Part shown: positions 14,084 through 15,512 of the stretch, piece after piece
Numbering within the stretch: position 1 is the stretch's first letter
Layout of the letters: each line of letters opens with the position of its first letter
Assembly: GCA_030630015.1 (NCBI GenBank)
Contig: DAOVNV010000023.1
Location: forward strand, 1-15,512
Reading direction: 5' to 3'
Source: Desulfuromonadales bacterium
GTDB taxonomy: Bacteria; Desulfobacterota; Desulfuromonadia; Desulfuromonadales; BM103
DNA: 15,512 bases
Notes under the pieces: model-generated
Databases searched by the model: none
Seen by the model: the letters and a program-made list of their open reading frames with translations, nothing else
What the model was told of the DNA's origin: nothing
Program-made: the position numbers and the translations under genes

Positions 14084-14455
14084 ATGACCAATGCCGATGC
14101 CGAACAACGAGACCACATCATTGCGGAGATGCGTAAGGAAGAGCAGGAGCGTCAGGCCGGATACCGGGAGCAGGCACTGAAACTCTTCCCCCATGTCTGC
14201 GGCCGATGTGCCCGCGAATTCGAGGGCAAAAAACTACGTGAGTTGACAGTACACCACAGGGATCACAACCACGACAACAACCCACCCGACGGCAGCAACT
14301 GGGAGGTGCTGTGCATCTACTGCCATGACCACGAGCATACCCGTGGAGTGCAGGAACAGCGCAGTGAAGAAGGGCCTTCCGATCGCCAGGACCGCCCCTC
14401 GCTCGCCCACTCCCCCTTCGCCGCCCTTGAGGATCGGCTCAAGCGATCGAAGTAG
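14084..14455 (+). CDS. yajD: YajD-type HNH nuclease family protein
   Basis: A 123-residue HNH-fold protein resembling E. coli YajD; the true substrate is unknown. Two zinc-binding pairs are visible, C39xxC42 (HVCGRC) and C77xxC80 (LCIYC). Between them lies the HNH core: HH at 57-58 with RDHNHDNN and Asn 72 (GSNWEVLC), and HDHEH at 81-85. Residues 1-34 are a charged helix and 90-123 a variable tail. The ATG at 14084 has AGGAG (14074-14078) 5 bases upstream. The catalytic pattern is intact, so nuclease activity is plausible. With no methyltransferase or phage gene nearby, a restriction or mobile-element role is not supported; it sits between tex and polA as a chromosomal gene. Confidence 0.88.
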   Translation: MTNADAEQRDHIIAEMRKEEQERQAGYREQALKLFPHVCGRCAREFEGKKLRELTVHHRDHNHDNNPPDGSNWEVLCIYCHDHEHTRGVQEQRSEEGPSDRQDRPSLAHSPFAALEDRLKRSK

Positions 14456-14606
14456 TGCTGCACCATGGACGGCCTCTGACCTGCCTGACCCCGTTGTTCT
14501 TCCGTTACCTCAAAATAGATATTGATCAATTTCCAGAATGTGCGATCCTAACCCCGAGATGAAGACAGCAGAATTCAGGGGAAAGACGCCCCCGCCGGGA
14601 GGGAAT

Positions 14607-15512
14607 GTGAAATTATCGCCGCAGCTGTATTTGCTGGACGGGTCCAGCTACATCTACCGCGCCTATTATGGAATCAGGGACCTTGCCACCTCTGGTGGTA
14701 TGCCGACCAATGCCGTGTTCGGTTTTACAAAGATGCTTCTGGGCCTCCTTCATGAGAACCGTCCCGATTATCTGACCGTCGTATTCGACCGGCCAAGGGA
14801 AGAGACCTTCCGAAGGGGAATCTACCCCGAATACAAGGCGAATCGGGACGCCATGCCCGAGGATCTGGTGCCCCAGATTCCGTACATCAAGCAGGTCTTA
14901 CAGGCTCTCAATATCCCTGCTCTGGAAGCTCCCGGGTTTGAGGCCGACGATGTGATTGCCACTCTGGCCCGCCGCTATGCCGCCGAAGGCATCCAGGTCA
15001 CGGTCGTCACCGGAGACAAGGATTTGATGCAGATTGTCGGCGACAGGATCGGCCTGCTGGACACCATGAAGGACAAACGTTCGGGGCCTCAAGATGTCCT
15101 CGACCGCTTCGGTGTCCCCCCGGAGCTGGTGCCGGATGTCCTGGGACTGGCCGGCGACACCTCAGATAATATCCCGGGAGTTCCCGGCATAGGTGAGAAA
15201 ACCGCTGCCGAGCTGGTCCGGCGGTTCGGTTCCCTGGAAGACGTCCTTAAGTGGAAAAATCTGGTTAATGGCAAAAAGCGCAAAGAAAATTTACAGGCCC
15301 ATGCAGACCAGGCCCGGCTCTCGAAAAAACTGGCAACCGTCAGATATGATGTTGCCCTGGAGGTCTCCCTTGCAAGCCTGCAACGACAGACGCCGAACCT
15401 CCCGGACTTGATACCCCTGTTGCGTGAACTGGAATTTGAGGCTTTGGAGGTCGCCTTCACCCCGCCGACTCCGGGCGTGGTCGAACTCTACAGCGATGGC
15501 TCGGGCGGAGAC
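14607..15512 (+). CDS. polA: DNA polymerase I, N-terminal part (truncated by window edge)
   Basis: The first 302 residues of DNA polymerase I: the 5'-3' exonuclease (flap nuclease) domain that removes primers and flaps in replication and repair. Visible acidic motifs are LLDGSSYIYRAY (9-20), FDRP (60-63), YPEYKANR (73-80), FEADDVIATLA (111-121), TGDKDLMQIV (135-144) and GLAGDTSDNIPGVPGIGEKTA (180-200) with the helix-hairpin-helix. The frame has no stop before the edge, and the polymerase part must lie beyond 15512. The start is the GTG at 14607, because GGGAGGG (14597-14603) stands directly ahead and the encoded start KLSPQLYLLDG fits the family; ATG codons in frame at 14559 and 14538 would add unfamiliar residues. 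It lies 151 bases after the HNH gene. Confidence 0.95.
   Translation, partial: MKLSPQLYLLDGSSYIYRAYYGIRDLATSGGMPTNAVFGFTKMLLGLLHENRPDYLTVVFDRPREETFRRGIYPEYKANRDAMPEDLVPQIPYIKQVLQALNIPALEAPGFEADDVIATLARRYAAEGIQVTVVTGDKDLMQIVGDRIGLLDTMKDKRSGPQDVLDRFGVPPELVPDVLGLAGDTSDNIPGVPGIGEKTAAELVRRFGSLEDVLKWKNLVNGKKRKENLQAHADQARLSKKLATVRYDVALEVSLASLQRQTPNLPDLIPLLRELEFEALEVAFTPPTPGVVELYSDGSGGD

Noticed and set aside
14084..14455. HNH protein as part of a restriction or phage defence system
   Set aside because: It matches the stand-alone YajD type and is flanked by tex and polA, with no methyltransferase, toxin partner or phage gene.
14898..15460. Minus-strand open frames inside polA
   Set aside because: They lie opposite continuous, highly conserved exonuclease-domain coding sequence of polA and have no features of their own.

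Overview
The window looks like chromosomal housekeeping DNA from a Gram-negative bacterium, most likely a deltaproteobacterium of the Desulfuromonas/Geobacter/Pelobacter type. That placement is an inference from the gene set (class I FBPase, Amt, CysZ-like membrane protein, Tex, PolA, VF530, an MtfA-type peptidase), the moderately high GC and the style of the proteins. No rRNA, tRNA, CRISPR, prophage or intact insertion sequence was found.

Left part (1-4258): fbp reads leftward and is divergent from a small charged helical protein (1158-1592). That gene is followed by a strongly folded non-coding stretch and a good intrinsic terminator (1760-1784). A CysZ/EI24-type membrane protein (1819-2655, minus) and an Amt ammonium transporter (3041-4258, plus) are divergent across a 385-base regulatory region. 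This region holds a palindrome, a possible sigma-54 promoter and a leader hairpin.

Middle part (4394-9258), all on the minus strand: a membrane-anchored GGDEF diguanylate cyclase without an I-site, an exported M23 (LytM-type) peptidase with a promoter, palindrome and terminator-like leader in front of it, a small VF530-type protein, a LEA14-like lipoprotein, an M90/MtfA-type zinc peptidase, and a second, start-less copy of the VF530 gene. The two VF530 copies are 209-base direct repeats 1804 bases apart with no gaps. A 15-base non-homologous patch removes the start codon of the second copy, and the same 15-mer occurs in the amt leader.

Right part (9301-15512): an ABC-2 type exporter (permease and ATPase overlapping by 4 bases) lies downstream of tex on the minus strand. 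Divergent from tex are a YajD-type HNH protein and the 5' end of polA, which runs off the window edge at 15512 and starts at a GTG.

I see no clear new multi-gene system. The points most worth checking are the folded RNA at 1599-1723, the leader of the M23 gene, and the VF530 duplication with its start-codon replacement.
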